Positions 5,426 through 5,652 of a DNA stretch of 5,652 bases are shown one piece after another. This stretch comes from Myxococcales bacterium (lineage in GTDB: Bacteria > Desulfobacterota_B > Binatia > UBA1149 > SPBQ01). How positions within the stretch are numbered: the stretch's first letter is position 1; every line of letters starts with the position of its first letter. The notes under the pieces were generated by a model, which saw only the letters and a program-made list of their open reading frames with translations, ran no database searches and had not been told where the DNA came from. Position numbers and translations under genes: made by a program. Where the stretch lies: the NCBI GenBank assembly GCA_004525875.1, contig SPBQ01000169.1, positions 1-5,652 of the forward strand, in the 5' to 3' direction.

Positions 5426-5652
5426 GGCCGCCGCGCGGTCTCGATCGGATCCATTGCTCAGAGCACCGGTACTCGCTCCGCCTGAGCTGACCGCTCGACC
5501 GAACGACTGCGGGACACCCTTGCCTATATAAAGGAGAACCCCAGCACCCAGTTGGGCGCCCGCCGCTCCGACACTGGGCCTCGAGCGGTTGGATTTCCCC
5601 CAAATCTTCCCACGAACACCTGCCGGCCCACGGCGACGGCTCGGTACCACGC
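5426..5652. other. Right-end non-coding stretch
   Basis: No supported gene is seen in these 227 bases. An AT-rich patch, CCTATATAAAGGAG at 5523-5536, stands out from GC-rich surroundings and could be a -10 box for a gene to the right. No matching -35 is visible and no ATG follows the AAGGAG at useful spacing. A short GATTT/AAATC stem around a C-run lies near 5591-5605. No strong terminator directly follows the stop at 5425. Confidence 0.4.

Noticed and set aside
5243..5650. Minus-strand open frames at the right end
   Set aside because: One lies antisense to the dockerin-like tail. There is no ribosome site or family resemblance.
5521..5652. A gene starting with TTG at about 5551 after AAGGAG
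   Set aside because: The spacing is too long (about 13 bases), the translation has no recognisable features, and the window ends before it can be judged.
1..5652. CRISPR arrays, tRNA or rRNA genes, toxin-antitoxin pairs
   Set aside because: No direct repeats with spacers, no tRNA cloverleaf with a T-loop signature, and no rRNA-like sequence were found on reading through both strands.

Overview
The window is high-GC bacterial DNA with long stretches of high-GC3 coding sequence. It looks like a fragment of an environmental or metagenomic genome. The secreted protein at 3872-5425 pairs a repeat domain with a Cys-flanked, dockerin-like tail (Cys-x-Cys-Asp-Val-Asn, then Val-Thr-Ala-Ser-Asp-Ala-Leu). 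From memory, this style is common in uncultured deltaproteobacterial-type lineages such as Binatota or Myxococcota. That placement is an inference, not a result.

Layout. (1) Positions 1-185, minus strand: the N-terminus of a TadG/TadE-like pilus-assembly protein. It runs into an 80-bp near-perfect palindrome that begins exactly at base 1, so the left edge is probably a contig end with a possible fold-back artefact. (2) Positions 510-890, minus strand: a decayed, 5'-truncated IS6-family transposase with two compensating frameshifts. The DNA between it and the Tad gene is otherwise empty. (3) Positions 1069-2226, plus strand: a predicted lipoprotein with a class II (c'/c-556-like) haem domain carrying one CVVCH site, followed by a helical TPR-like domain. 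(4) Positions 2386-2435: a 23-bp perfect hairpin in the convergent intergenic space that overlaps the stop codon of the next gene. (5) Positions 2428-3657, minus strand: an alpha/beta-hydrolase of lipase type (GHSTGG nucleophile elbow, Asp and His both visible). (6) Positions 3658-3871: a divergent intergenic region with good Shine-Dalgarno sequences on both sides. (7) Positions 3872-5425, plus strand: a secreted protein with seven beta-strand repeats (probable beta-propeller) and a C-terminal dockerin-like module. (8) Positions 5426-5652: no recognised gene.

The genes do not form an operon: cytochrome (+), lipase (-) and repeat protein (+) are convergent then divergent. A shared theme is the cell envelope (pilus protein, lipoprotein, exported repeat protein), but nothing shows that they act together. 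The least obvious contents are the partial Tad gene and the IS6 remnant, neither of which appears as a single clean ORF.
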